Shown here: positions 45,421 to 56,920 of the stretch, piece after piece
Layout: the number at the start of each line of letters is the position of its first letter
How positions within the stretch are numbered: position 1 is the first letter of the stretch
Assembly (NCBI RefSeq): GCF_024139115.2
Contig: NC_085139.1
Coordinates: forward strand, 141,941,271-142,005,270
Reading direction: 5' to 3'
Length of the DNA: 64,000 nt
From: Armigeres subalbatus
Lineage: Eukaryota; Arthropoda; Insecta; Diptera; Culicidae
Program-made: the position numbers and the translations under genes
The notes under the pieces: model-generated
What the model was told of the DNA's origin: nothing
What the model saw: only the letters and a program-made list of their open reading frames with translations
Databases searched by the model: none

Positions 45421-46554
45421 CTTATCATATAAATCCCCGACATTAACCAGGAATTCCGCAGCTCAGATATAAGACATGTGGACCCGGTTACACCATGCGA
45501 AAAGCGTTTTTTCCAGTCCTCTACATACAATTCCCGGGAGGAAACCCTTAATTGGGCTAATGATTGTTTGTGCCAGCCGCGCGTAATACGAATGCACGTA
45601 CAACAACCTGGTTGAGAGACCTCCATGATCAACAACCCAAAAGGCGGCAGTATTCCAGTGGTGCAATGTGATGTAAACAAAGACGATATGATAAATTTCA
45701 TATCAAAATCAGATTTGTCTCACCAAAATAAACGTCTTCGTTCCGGACATAAATCCTAAGCCACTGCATCTAGAGTAGATGCAACTGTTATTTAAACTTC
45801 ACACGGGGGAACTCGTTCATCCAGCCACGGACACTTCCCCTCCGCTGAATCCTCCACTCCACCAAGAACCCACCCATTCCGGGAAAACAAGTATATTCTC
45901 TGGATCCAATGAGAATATCCACTCACCATCCCAAAACGAGCGAAATCCGCAGCAAAGTGGAAAAGACAGCAAAAAAAAACATGACTAACGAGTTTCTCCG
46001 TGCAACATGATCTGTAATGACAAAGAAAGTATGAAGTGGTGTGAAAGTGTATTTCCCAATATCGAGAAGTTGTATAAGTATATGTTAGCTAATTCTTTGG
46101 GAAGTAAAGAATTGATTGTATACAGTACTGTCAACATCTAAATTTCTTGGAATAGAAACAGCTTCATAAATAAAGGTTATCATAAAACACCGCAAAACAC
46201 TAGTATTGCATTTTGAAAAGCAAAAGTACAAATAAAGGAAAAAATGGCTTGATCTCACCAACTTTGCATCGTCCGTTTCCTACGAAGTTTGAAGTTTTTT
46301 TTTAGGTCAAATGCGGCCATCCAAATTTATTCTTTCCGCCAATGATTAGCGACGTAAGATTTAGACACCAGATCATTTTCTCAAACACACTTTCTTTCAA
46401 TTCCAATATTATTTTATAACATTTTCAAGCACACGTTACTAACTATGTAAATAGATTCTATTTAGGTATAATTGGAAAAAATCGGAATATACAGAACTTT
46501 TAGCAGTGACATGTCAGAGACACATCTTCACGCGTCGATTGCTACGATCGAACT
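45421..46554. other. Unassigned DNA
   Basis: No recognised gene. Minus-strand short ORFs at 45348-45701 overlap the MITE. A possible antisense retrotransposon scrap lies at 45450-45680 but lacks a diagnostic motif. Confidence 0.35.
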
Positions 46555-46793
46555 CCAGAAGGAAGAAGAAAGAAAGAAGATAGAAAAAAGAAGAATGAAG
46601 AAGGAAGAAAGAAGACGGAAGAAAGGAAAGGGAGAAAGAAGAAAGAAGAAGGTAGAAGGAAGAAAGAAAAAAGAAAAAAGAAAGAGAAAGAAAGATGGAA
46701 GAAGGAAGAAGGAAGAAAGAAGAAGGAATAAGGCAGAAGGAAAAAAGAAGAAAGAAGAAGGTGGAAGGAAGAAGAACGAAGAAGGAAGTTGCG
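46555..46793. repeat. Polypurine tract, about 240 bp
   Basis: Irregular gaagaaagaagaagga words on +, with artefactual Lys-rich (+) and Phe/Leu/Ser-rich (-) ORFs. It abuts the broken end of a Jockey-clade reverse transcriptase frame at 46794. Confidence 0.85.
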
Positions 46794-47968
46794 ATTGAAA
46801 TGTTTGGTATTGATCTTTTCCTGCGAAATGATATTAAGTTGCATTTCCTTACATTCAGTTCTAATAAGCTTTTCTTGCACTATATGTAGAATTTGTCTAT
46901 TTCATTTCTTATTTCCATAAAGTGCTTCATGTCATCGGCATAAATAACCACTTTAATGTTTTTTTTCAGAATGAAGGAAATGTCGTTTACGTACAAGATA
47001 AAAAGAAGAGGGCCCAAATGACAGCCTGGGCCCTGTAGCATAATCAGACTAATAATATTAGCTACAAGTTACAAGTCAATAAATTACAAGTACTTGTAAT
47101 TTGCGTCGCATAATAATGTTTTGCTAACTAATATTATTAGTACTCGTATTATTAGTAAGGTTGAAATTACAAGTCCGTCAGGTTCATTTACCTGTCAAAA
47201 TTCATCCGACAGTTCACTGTCAATACGGAGGTAAACGAGTTGTTTACGTTTGTCTGCAAATTTGTGGATAGAATATATGTTTTGACTGCGATAGGTATGC
47301 ACGGAACACGAATTATTATCTCTGTAAATTTATTGATTCCGCGGTTTAAGCCGGCTTCGTGGTATTGGCAGTTTTAACCAAGCCAATGTAATGCACACTG
47401 GAGTCGTTTTTACGTGGTCTTTGGGATTGACTTAAGTTTTAATTAGGGCGATTTGTAAGTTACGCGTACGTATCCTCGTTTGTTGTGTGTTTTTGAAACG
47501 GGTTTAATTTACGTGTATTGTGAGACTTATGCAAGTTTGGATTTTGCTTCTAATTCGATTATGAAATTTGAACGATTTCTTTTTTAGTTCAAAATACTAA
47601 CTGATGGGATATCGCAATAAATTCTACACAGAATTTAGGTAGTTTTTACGTTTTTCTTTTCTTTTCCATGATCAAAAATAAAAAAAATATGCATGGTCTT
47701 AAACGAAATTGTTTAGTACAATAATACAATAATACAAATTTCAGTAAATTAATATATTCTCAATTTTGAGATAAATAAAGTCAACTTTGGGTAAACTAAA
47801 CTCAGCTTTGGTAATATGTTTTAAGTGGATTAATTTGAACTACTAAGTGTTAGGAAACTCATTTTACTCAAATTGGGGTATTGGTACAAAGTACGGAGTC
47901 GACCTAAAATAACCCACTTTTGAGTAGTTTAGGGTTTCTGTGTACTGCATAATTGCTAATGATCTTTA

Positions 47969-48978
47969 CCCCCGTAACGCTGGGTAGACACCTTTGCGTG
48001 GTGTGTTGCGGTGTAAGATCTACCACGGTCACATTGTCAGCTACAGGCAAATCCTGATCCAACGAATACCTTCCCCAATATCCAACTCCGTGGTACTTAT
48101 GAGGGTGTCCCCTTCCCCTCCTAAATTACGGTGAAGATGGGCGTGGCCAGGAGTAGTAATCCTCATGCTTTTGTTATTTTTATCCTAGATTGAAATCAAG
48201 GTGCACACTAGGGCAGTTCAAATTTCAAAACTGTTCGAAAATTCCAACTCCCATATGTCTATTAGCATCATTTTGATAATATAGGAGTCCTGGCAAAATT
48301 TCAGGCAATTCGGTGGTTATTTAGGGGTGGCGCGAAGTCAATTTATGTTTATATGGAAATTTGTATGGGACAAACTTAAAATTTATTCAAATCTCCCTAC
48401 AACTGTCAAATTGTGGTGAATTTAAATAAAAATCCCCAACCACTTTTATTGGAATCTATATAAATGAGACCTCTGAATAACACATTAGTTATGAGTGGAT
48501 TGAACGGTTCTATTGACAGTGTGAATATGTGATAAATGGCAAAAATGGTGTAATTAGCCACAACGTAGCAGTGGAAATATAAATCAAAATTAATGAGTTA
48601 CCCGCTGGTTGAGTTCAAATAAACTCCAAAAATAGAGGTTGGGGATGTTTATTTAAATTCATCACGATTTAAGAGTTGTAGGGGGATTTGAATTAATTTT
48701 AAGTTTTTCCCATACAAATTTCCATATAAACATAAATTGACTTCGCGCCACCCCTAAATGGCCACCGAATTGCCTGAAATTTTGCCAGGACTCCTATATT
48801 ATCAAAATGATGCAAATAGACATATGGGAATTGAAATTTTCGAACATTTTTTAAATTTGAACTGCCCTAGTGCACACCCACCTTGATTTCTGATAGCAAT
48901 CTGAATGAGGATTTCAAAAGAAAAACTAGTATCACTAGTGTCCAATCTACGAAGTACACCGTAACTATGCTATACTAT
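47969..48978 (+). mobile_element. 5'-truncated retrotransposon end with 22-bp TSD, inside family G
   Basis: 47947-47968 and 48979-49000 are identical 22-nt words (gcataattgctaatgatctt plus ta). Once the nested palindrome at 48192-48890 is removed, about 310 bp of GC-richer DNA remain, ending in an actatgctatactat tail, like the 3' UTR and tail of a non-LTR element. No coding part remains. Confidence 0.65.
48192..48890. mobile_element. 699-bp foldback element with about 240-bp arms (family F)
   Basis: 48192-48450 and 48630-48890 are long imperfect inverted copies (sharing gaaatcaaggtg, actagggcagttcaaattt, tcccatatgtctatt, ggagtcctggcaaaattt, gcgcgaagtcaatttatg). The loop of about 180 bp has no ORF. 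It is nested in the retrotransposon end above. Confidence 0.8.
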
Positions 48979-49821
48979 GCATAATTGCTAATGATCTTTA
49001 GCGCTCCACCATTTGAATACTTGATGTCAGCACTTAAAGTACTTCTACTATATCAAAAGTCATTTGAAAATTTTCATAATACTCAGTGTTATGCACTAAG
49101 CACAGTATTTTATTATATGGTAACTTGAATCAACTAGAATAATAGTTTCTTTCTCTGTTAAGTCGTTAAAAACAATTAAACGATGCATAATTACTTTGCG
49201 CAGCTAAAATAATAAAATAAAAGCTACTTGTAAATTAAATTACAGTACCATTCATACTTGTAAAAGAAACTACAAGCCATCGCTAATAATTTCTACTTGT
49301 ATTTTCTTTATGCAACAGTTACTTGTAAATTCCACTAATATTATCAGTGCGGTTTTCTTGTAATATTAGTCTTGTAAATTCATACTTGTAGATTCATTAT
49401 GCAACAGAAAAATACAAGTTACAAGCTACTCTACTAATATTATTAGTAAAATTTCGATTATGCTACAGGCCCCTGGAGGGACTTCCGAAGTGACTTGAAT
49501 TGGTTTTGATTTGTGTCCATTAAATTTGATAATTTGTTGGCGGTCAGTTAGGTATGATTCAATCCATTTCAGGAGTCGTAGTTCAATTCCAATTTCGTGT
49601 AGTTTAAAAACCAGCATCGGTATATCAATGCGATCTAATGGCTTACTAAATTCCGTATATAGCTTCTACATGGTTGCCGTTATCCATTGCATTCAATGAA
49701 AAGTCTACGAGCGACCTCTAAAAAGCCGTGTTGCGTGTCAGTTACTCTGTTTTCGATTTGCAAAAAAAGCTTCTCGTTGACAATTGCCTAGAAAAGTTTT
49801 GGAATGCAAGAGATAAGGGCT

Positions 49822-50110
49822 TCTTCTTCTTCTTGGTATTACATCCCCACACTGGGACAATAAAGCCGCCTCGCAGCTTAGTGTTCATTAAGCACTTCCA
49901 CAGTTATTAACTGCGAGGTTTCTAAGCCAAGCTACCATTTTTGCATTCGTATATCATGAGGCCAGCACGATGATACTTTTATGCCCAGGGAAGTCGAGAC
50001 AATTTCCAATCCGCAAATTGTCTAGACCGGCACCGGGAATCGAACCCAGCCACCCTCAGCATGGTCTTGCTTTGTAACCGCGTGTCTTACCGCACGGCTA
50101 AGGAGGGCCC
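49822..50110 (-). mobile_element. Feilai SINE, complete, 15-bp TSD
   Basis: 289 bp, antisense, from the tail (tcttcttcttctt) to the tRNA-like head with ggggccctccttagccgtgc on the minus strand and a B box ggttcgattcccgg. The exact TSD caagagataagggct is at 49807-49821 and 50111-50125. It splits the Jockey ORF2 after GIALIS. Confidence 0.9.
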
Positions 50111-50510
50111 CAAGAGATAAGGGCTATGCCACGATAATTAATTACGTCTGATTTTCGGCCAGATTTAAAAATTGGTACTAGAAAAGAGCTTTTCCATATT
50201 TTTTGGAAAGATTCCAGATTCCAGAGACTTATTGAAAAGCCAATATAGAGGAGTAGTGAGTTCTTCTGCCAATTTTTAATAAATACTGGTGGAATCGTAT
50301 CCGGACCAGGTCCCTTCGAAGCATCCAAGTTCATTAGAGCGGCGAAAATTTCCTGGATTGGAATTTGATTTACACCAACATCTCTCAACAATTCTAGACG
50401 CAAAATAATCGCGGTTGCGATCCTCTTCCGAAAATGTAGTATAGATATCTAGGAAAAAAATGGCAAATAAATTACAGTTTTTTTTTCGAGCTATCGCCAA
50501 CATTTTCGTC

Positions 50511-51129
50511 AAGCGGGCTTGGTAGTCATATGGCTACTGCTTCTGCCTCATACGCAGGAGGTCGTGGGTTCAATCCCAGATCCGTTCCATTCTCCTACTT
50601 TGTATCTTTCTCTATATTTCTCATGTTCTAGCAATCGCTAGAACTGGAAATGGATTCCATACCGTTTCCATTACTATTCCTATACCTTCAACTTGAGTAT
50701 TCTAACAGTAATCTGCTAGAATTGGAAATGAACTTATAGAGCTCGTTTCCTACATCCAATTAGAAATTTCATCAGTTGCTTTCTCCTTATCTATCACATT
50801 GGCAGCTTGTTAACCAAGACGAACCTCTGCCTCTCGAACCTAACCCAAAAATTCCAACAAATTCCGCATGAACTCGTGGCAAGTGCAGAGGTATATTCGG
50901 CTTGCAGTGGGCGAGTGATTGCATCATCATTTCCTTCCCCTTCCCTACATTGACTTGCATTCTGACGTGGCAGGCGCCAGTATGACCTAACAAATGAGAT
51001 CACCAGTACTTGTACATTGAAGATGTGTGCTAGTCCCAAGCAAACATCTGTTGGTTCCCTGTGCAAGAATAGCTGATCTGGTCATAATGGAGTAGCAACT
51101 ACGAGCAGTCAATCAAGCTCAAGCTCAAG
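50511..51129 (+). mobile_element. tRNA-derived SINE-like element (family S), 24-bp TSD
   Basis: Exact 24-nt flanks at 50487-50510 and 51130-51153 (gagctatcgccaacattttc core). The head has a CAT-anticodon tRNA-like arm and a B box (gggttcaatccca); the tail is (aagctc)n. The body matches 34599-35144. It is inserted in the Jockey ORF2. Confidence 0.8.
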
Positions 51130-51725
51130 CGAGCTATCGCCAACATTTTCGTCGAGGTGCATTACAGATGGAAAATTGACTGATTCTGATTTTCTTACGT
51201 AATTAAAAAAGTTCTTTGAACAGGACTTTATTTCAAGCTCAGTTTTTGAATTATATTCTTCAAGTGCTTTACTGATGGCTAGATTCAGTTGGTCGCAGAT
51301 TTCCAAATACTTCGCTAAGTTTCGATCACTGCCTTCTTTCTTTTGCGATTTTTCAAATTTTTTAATTGATTTTTGTAACAGATTGGACTTCTTGTATTTC
51401 TTTGTTGTCGATTTTTCTTTAGTGAAATTTCTTGTTTAATTATTTACTGTAAAGTTTCGTTGAAAGTGTATGCAGAAGTATCGATGTTTCCTTCATTCCT
51501 TAAAATTGACTGCCAATTAATACTATTTAATCTTAGGTTAATTCTTTCATAGTCTGCTGAATGATATTCGAAGATTTCCTCGTACTCATAGTCGTTGGGT
51601 CTTTGGTGGGCGTGAGTGATTAAAGAATTTTCGATTGCTGTGTGAAACGCTTCATTTTTCCACAATGGATTGAATGATTCAGTCACACAGAAATCTCCAT
51701 ATACGTTAATTAATAAAAAGTCCAA

Positions 51726-52126
51726 ATAGCATTGCTGTCAGTTTTTATATGGTTAATTTAACTGAGCACTCTTTAAAACAACGAAATCATCCGTGAATAT
51801 CTTACCTGGATAACCTGGCCGACATAGAGGGGAAAGGCACAGCAACTAGAAATATTAAGCACACCTGAGTGGCGCCAAGGTGAACCTAAAGATGCTAGTG
51901 AAAGGAGCGAGAGATCCGCTACTCACCTACTCAACCGATCTGCCCAAACGTTGGTTCGAGCAATTTGATTAACTGATGCAAGGCGTCTCACTGGGTCCCT
52001 AGTTTCGACATCGACATCGCGTCCCTAGTTTCGGATCACAACATCACGCCGATCTGCGAGTTGGCGTTACCAATGAAAGCAATGTCATGGAAAAAAAACC
52101 CAGATTAATCCACCTGGCAGTGATGA
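51726..52126. other. Unassigned DNA
   Basis: A stretch (about 51850-52060) has retrotransposon-like plus-strand text (LVKGARDPLLTYSTDLPKRW) with stops, too short to classify. Otherwise nothing seen. Confidence 0.3.
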
Positions 52127-52473
52127 TGCCTTTCTCGTGCATTATAAAATATATTGAAAGAATAACATTAGAAAGGTCAAAAAAGCTTTTTAGGAGAATA
52201 GATCACATTTTTTAGATCATTTTGCATGATTTTGCATGAGTTAAAATGCATCGCCACCATTTTCGGAAAAAATCTTTTTTTTGGTTTTGAATTTTTTTTT
52301 CCAATGGGGACCCTTGGGAAAAAACAATGATTTTTCAATAATTCCGAAATGCAATGTCTGATCGAGCCAATTTTCAAGTAAATCGGATAATGCTAAGTTC
52401 CAAAAAGTGTGTCTACAAAATTTGTACAGATACACACATACACACACACATACATACATACACACATACAGAC

Positions 52474-55400
52474 GCCGTTTTATCGGCTGTCGTCCAAATC
52501 GTCTCGGAGCTACACAGAAGGTGGCGCGTGGACTCGAGGAATGGCTAGTTCAGGCGCAAATAAGAGGTGGTCCAAGGGTTCGGAGTCGGCTTCATGGGTC
52601 ATACCAGTGCCCTGTGGTCGAACTCGATCCTTTTATCGAACAAGTGGCCGCGTGAAGAACAACATGGTATCGTCGCTTTCGCGGCGTCGGTCAACCGGGC
52701 GGGTTCCGAGCCCGAGGACGGAAAGGGGTCCTCGTCAAGGCTGGGACAGGCGTAGGCACCGCGTCGGCAAGTCCCTCTGTGTGCTGGCGAATAGGCCCTA
52801 TCGCAGAAAGGTCAATTTGGGGTGCACGCGGCATCATCATACTTGATACCGGTCGTGCAGAGGGAAGCAGGCGCGAAGTCGACCCTGCCCACCTTCCGAG
52901 GACATAGGGCGTGGTAAGGCCACCTGGAAAGCCGGCAATGCGCTGGCACGATACCATGGTGTTCTTCTAAAAAAGCAAGTCACGATGTTCGATGCTGCAA
53001 GGATACGCAGCTAACCTCGAGGGTGCGTTATGCACTGGCCCCCCTTTGAAGCATTACTTTCTGTGTCTGAAACTTGATTATGCATATGTACAACATGTGA
53101 TAGATTTAGTTCGGAAAAGGTATTGGAGGGTAACCGCCCCTTCGGTGGGGTTTGATCCCACGACCCCAGTTCGCATGACAGGTGCTTTCCCTACTAAGCT
53201 ACGAAGGACCTCCGTCGTCCACCGCAGCTTAGCGGGTACTGATGAAACCAAATTCCCAGCACCAGGTACCAGCCGATCTCTCGCAATACATTTTCAGAAC
53301 TAACTCTCTCAAATGTATTTTGTACACATCATGTCAACCAAGTAGGATGAGTATTTAGTATTGTCCGGCTCCTACACACTTGCTTCATCAGCAACGGCGC
53401 TCAATGAAGTAGGGTTGTGTGAGGTTGTGCCAGTTTGGTCGTCAGATCCCAACACGACCACACAAGCGAAGAGATCGCCACTCGAGATCAGTACATTCAA
53501 AGTTAATTGCCTATATGCCGGGTATTAAGCCACCCGGAGTGGAAATTAATTACTATGTCTGAAACTTGATTATGCATATGTACAACATGTGATAGATTTA
53601 GTTCGGAAAAGGTATTGGAGGGTAACCGCCCCTTCGGTGGGGTTTGATCCCACGACCCCAGTTCGCATGACAGGTGCTTTCCCTACTAAGCTACGAAGGA
53701 CCTCCGTCGTCCACCGCAGCTTAGCGGGTACTGATGAAACCAAATTCCCAGCACCAGGTACCAGCCGATCTCTCGCAATACATTTTCAGAACTAACTCTC
53801 TCAAATGTATTTTTATACACATCATGGCAACCAAGTGGGATGAGTATTTAGTATTGTCCGGCTCCTACACACTTGCCTCATCAGCAACGGAGCTTAATGA
53901 AGTAGGGTTGTGTGAGGTTGTTGCCAGTTTGGTCGTCAGATCAACACGAGCACACAAGCGAAGAGAGATCGCCACTCGAGATCAGTACATTCAAAGTTAA
54001 TTGCCTATATGCCGGGTATTAAGCCACCCGGAGTGGAAATTAATTACTATGTCTGAAACTTGATTATGCATATGTACAACATGTGATAGATTTAGTTCGG
54101 AAAAGGTATTGGAGGGTAACCGCCCCTTCGGTGGGGTTTGATCCCACTGACCCCAGTTCGCATGACAGGTGCTTTCCCTACTAAGCTACGAAAGGACCTC
54201 CGTCGTCCACCGCAGCTTAGCGGGTACTGATGAAACCAAATTCCAGCACCAGGTACCAGCCGATCTCTCGCAATACATTTTCAGAACTAACTCTCTCAAA
54301 TGTATTTTGTACACATCATATCAACCAAGTAGGATGAGTATTTAGTATTGTCCGGCTCCTACACACTTGCTTCATCAGCAACGGCGCTCAATGAAGTAGG
54401 GTTGTGTGAGAGTTGTGCCAGTTTGGTCGTCAGATCCCAACACGACCACACAAGCGAAGAGATCGCCACTCGAGATCAGTACATTCAAATACTCATCCTG
54501 CTTGGTTGACGCAGTGTGTACAACATTTGAAGTAGTTCTTCTAGAGATGTGATCAGAGATGAATCATCATGAAATGTAATTTCCACTCCGGGTGGCAATA
54601 CCCGGCATATAGGCAATTAACTTTGAATGTACTGATCTCGAGTGGCGATCTCTCTTCGCTTGTGTGGTCGTGTTGGGATCTGACGACCAAACTGGCACAA
54701 CCTCACACAACCCTACTTCATTGAGCGCCGTTGCTGATGAAGCAAGTGTGTAGGAGCCGGACAATACTAAATACTCATCCTACTTGGTTGACATGATGTG
54801 TACAAAAATACATTTGAGAGAGTTAGTTCTGAAAATGTATTGCGAGAGATCGGCTGGTACCTGGTGCTGGGAATTTGGTTTCATCAGTACCCGCTAAGCT
54901 GCGGTGGACGACGGAGGTCCTTCGTAGCTTAGTAGGGAAAAGCACCTGTCATGCGAACTGGGGTCGTGGGATCAAACCCCACCGAAGGGGCGGTTACCCT
55001 CCAATACCTTTTCCGAACTAAATCTATCACATGTTGTACATATGCATAATCAAGTTTCAGACATAGTAATTAATTTCCACTCCGGGTGGCTTAATACCCG
55101 GCATATAGGCAATTAACTTTGAATGTACTGATCTCGAGTGGCGATCTCTCTTCGCTTGTGTGGTCGTGTTGGGATCTGACGACCAAACTGGCACAACCTC
55201 ACACAACCCTACTTCATTGAGCGCCGTTGCTGATGAAGCAAGTGTGTAGGAGCCGGACAATACTAAATACTCATCCTACTTGGTTGACATGATGTGTACA
55301 AAAATACATTTGAGAGAGTTAGTTCTGAAAATGTATTGCGAGAGATCGGCTGGTACCTGGTGCTGGGAATTTGGTTTCATCAGTACCCGCTAAGCTGCGG

Positions 55401-55801
55401 TGGACGACGGAGGTCCTTCGTAGCTTAGTAGGGAAAGTACCTGTCATGCGAACTGGGGTCGTGGGATCAAACCCCACCGAAGGGGCGGTTACCCTCCAAT
55501 ACCTTTTCCGAACTAAATCTATCACATGTTGTACATATGCATAATCAAGTTTCAGACATAGTAATTAATTTCCACTCCGGGTGGCTTAATACCCGGCATA
55601 TAGGCAATTAACTTTGAATGTACTGATTACTTTCTGGTTGTACCGAAGGGACGATGGGCTTGGCGGCAATGGAAACGGTTTAGTAGCGGGTCGGGGATGC
55701 AGTCCTGCCTCGTTGGAGGTGACCCCTAACCCCGCACTTCCTGGTCAACCCAGGATGTCTGTTGAGCAGATTCCCCCTCCATTGCTTAGGAAAGAAAAAA
55801 A
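52474..55801 (+). mobile_element. 5'-truncated R1-like retrotransposon 3' end, 12-bp TSD
   Basis: acacatacagac is at 52462-52473 and 55802-55813. The inserted sequence begins within the last ORF2 codons (matching 7190) and continues with the same 3' UTR as 7315-7920, ending in an A-rich tail at about 55790-55801. A 2.6-kb array interrupts the UTR at 53063/55626. It is the youngest-looking copy of the family at 5120-7936. Confidence 0.8.
53064..55625. mobile_element. 2.6-kb array of tRNA-like repeats (family T): three direct, then two inverted units
   Basis: Units of about 492 bp start at 53064, 53556 and 54050 on +. The third stops at about 54488; an 85-bp odd junction follows; then inverted units end at 55064 and 55558, and a partial one ends at 55625. 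Each has a tRNA-like block on the opposite strand (CAT-type anticodon loop, B box GGGATCAAACCCC). The whole is flanked by attactttctg (53053-53063 and 55626-55636). ORFs repeated in the units are artefacts. Confidence 0.8.
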
Positions 55802-56186
55802 ACACATACAGACATCACCTCAGTTCGTCGAGCTGAGTTGATCGGTATATAACACTATGGGTCTCCGGGCCTTCTATCAAAAGTTCTTTTTTGAAGCAAT
55901 CATATAGCCTTTCGGTACAACTTTGTTGTACGAGAAAGGCAAAACACATTAGTCAACGATACTATCTGTGCAAGTCATTGTGGTAGAGTTTGAAACAAAT
56001 TCTTTGAGCCAAACTAAATTTCTTAAGCTTATTTTAAAATCTCGCTTCTCAAAAATGATTCTATCATTACCTCTGAAACTAATTATAAAGCAAAAGATAT
56101 GTATGAACAATAAACATAAACTTAATTATTCTTAATGTTATACATTGTTGAAATTTTTGCTTGAAGAAGCTGATCATTACACAAAG

Positions 56187-56684
56187 TAGGGGGAATGACG
56201 GCTTTGGCAGGTTTTGTTCTGTTATTGGCAGGGGTTTTTTATGACTGACTCTGCTCAAATTTAGCTTAAACATTCTTTGCATATCAAATAATTCTTCTTC
56301 TTCTTCTTATTGGCATTACATCCCCACACTGGGACAGAGCCGCCTCGCAGCTTAGTGTTCATTAAGCACTTCCACAGTTCTTTACTGCGAGGTTTCTAAG
56401 CCAAGTTACCATTTTTGCATTCGTATATCATGAGGCTAACACGATGATACTTTTTATGCCCAGGGAAGTCGAGACAATTTCCAATCCGAAAATTGCCTAG
56501 ACCGGCACCGGGAATCGAACCCAGCCACCCTCAGCATGGTCTTGCTTTGTAGCTGCGCGTCTTACCGCACGGCTAAGGAGGGCCCCTATCAAAGAGTATT
56601 GTGGCCAAATTTCATAAAATTTGGTCGACAAAAACCCCCCTGCCAATAATAGAACAAAACCTGCCAAAGCCGTCTTTCCCCCTA
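56187..56684. mobile_element. MITE family B split by Feilai
   Basis: The left half 56187-56288 and right half 56587-56684 together match the 45226-45420 copy. The MITE was in place before the Feilai arrived. Confidence 0.8.
56289..56586 (-). mobile_element. Feilai SINE inside a MITE
   Basis: Antisense, about 298 bp, from ttcttcttcttcttattggc to aaggagggcccc. A short TSD tatcaaa lies at 56282-56288 and 56587-56593. Near-identical body to 49822-50110. Confidence 0.85.
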
Positions 56685-56692
56685 CTTACAAG

Positions 56693-56920
56693 ATGATGAA
56701 TGATCGTCCAATTGCCACAATTTACAATTGCTTGTCTTGCATCCGTCTGAATGCGGCGAAAGAAGAGATGGTACAGTGTTACCTCTGTCAATTATGGGAA
56801 CATTTCAGGTGCGCAAATGCGGACACTCTAGAGGAAAATCCTACCGTGAAATATGTGTGCAAGATCTGCAACAACAAACAAAGGATATATGCCTCCGGTT
56901 TTTCAATATTGAACAGTAAA
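56693..56920 (+). pseudogene. PHD-like zinc-finger ORF fragment
   Basis: The frame reads CLSCIRLNAAKEEMVQCYLC, then WEHFRCANADTLEENPT, then YVCKICNN: a C-x2-C...C-x2-C...H-x2-C...C-x2-C arrangement as in PHD fingers. It begins straight after a MITE and soon loses coding character. PHD fingers occur near the N-terminus of mosquito BEL/Pao polyproteins (recollection), so a TE origin is likelier than a host chromatin gene. Confidence 0.5.

Larger units (their letters stand above)
47030..49472. mobile_element. 2.4-kb TIR element (family G) within the Jockey ORF2
   Basis: Ends are ggcctgtagcataatc-type inverted repeats (the left has one extra c). Subterminal zones on both sides are full of acttgta/ttacaagt and actaatattattag words. 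It splits the SEVPPGA/LGPLLF reverse transcriptase motif; cctgg on each side may be part of the TSD. No transposase is visible. Confidence 0.65.
46794..51725 (-). pseudogene. Jockey-clade non-LTR retrotransposon ORF2, split by three insertions
   Basis: Pieces in order on the minus strand: 51725-51154 (linker: NVYGDFCVTESFNPLWKNEA, then FFNYVRKSESVNFPSVMHLD); 50510-50126 (IFAALMNLDASKGPGPDTIP, SGRKSDVINYRGIALIS, motifs 0-2); 49806-49473 (LHEIGIELRLLKWIESYLTD, VTSEVPPGA, motif 4); 47029-46794 (LGPLLFILYVNDISFI, VVIYADDMKHFMEI with the catalytic YADD, and SLLELNVRKCNLISFRRKR). The insertions are a SINE, a Feilai and a 2.4-kb TIR element, the first two with exact TSDs. Motif 3 is missing and frameshifts occur; inactive. 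Confidence 0.85.
52127..55941. mobile_element. TIR element (family H), split by an R1-type insertion
   Basis: The left end tgcctttctcgtgca and the right end tgtacgagaaaggca are inverted. Without the insertion at 52474-55801 it would be about 490 bp with a CA-rich middle. The right block recurs at 18410-18590. Confidence 0.6.

Noticed and set aside
46472..46880. Lys/Arg-rich and Phe-rich ORFs
   Set aside because: Same polypurine artefact on the two strands.
53113..55525. Repeated 67-68-aa ORF starting MIDLVRKRYW or MSGSYTLASS
   Set aside because: Each copy is part of the tRNA-like 492-bp repeat unit. The reading frame includes the tRNA-like block and is conserved only because the units are near-identical.
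53064..55625. CRISPR-like array
   Set aside because: Repeats are about 492 bp, directly adjacent without spacers, and partly inverted, in a eukaryotic SINE-like family.
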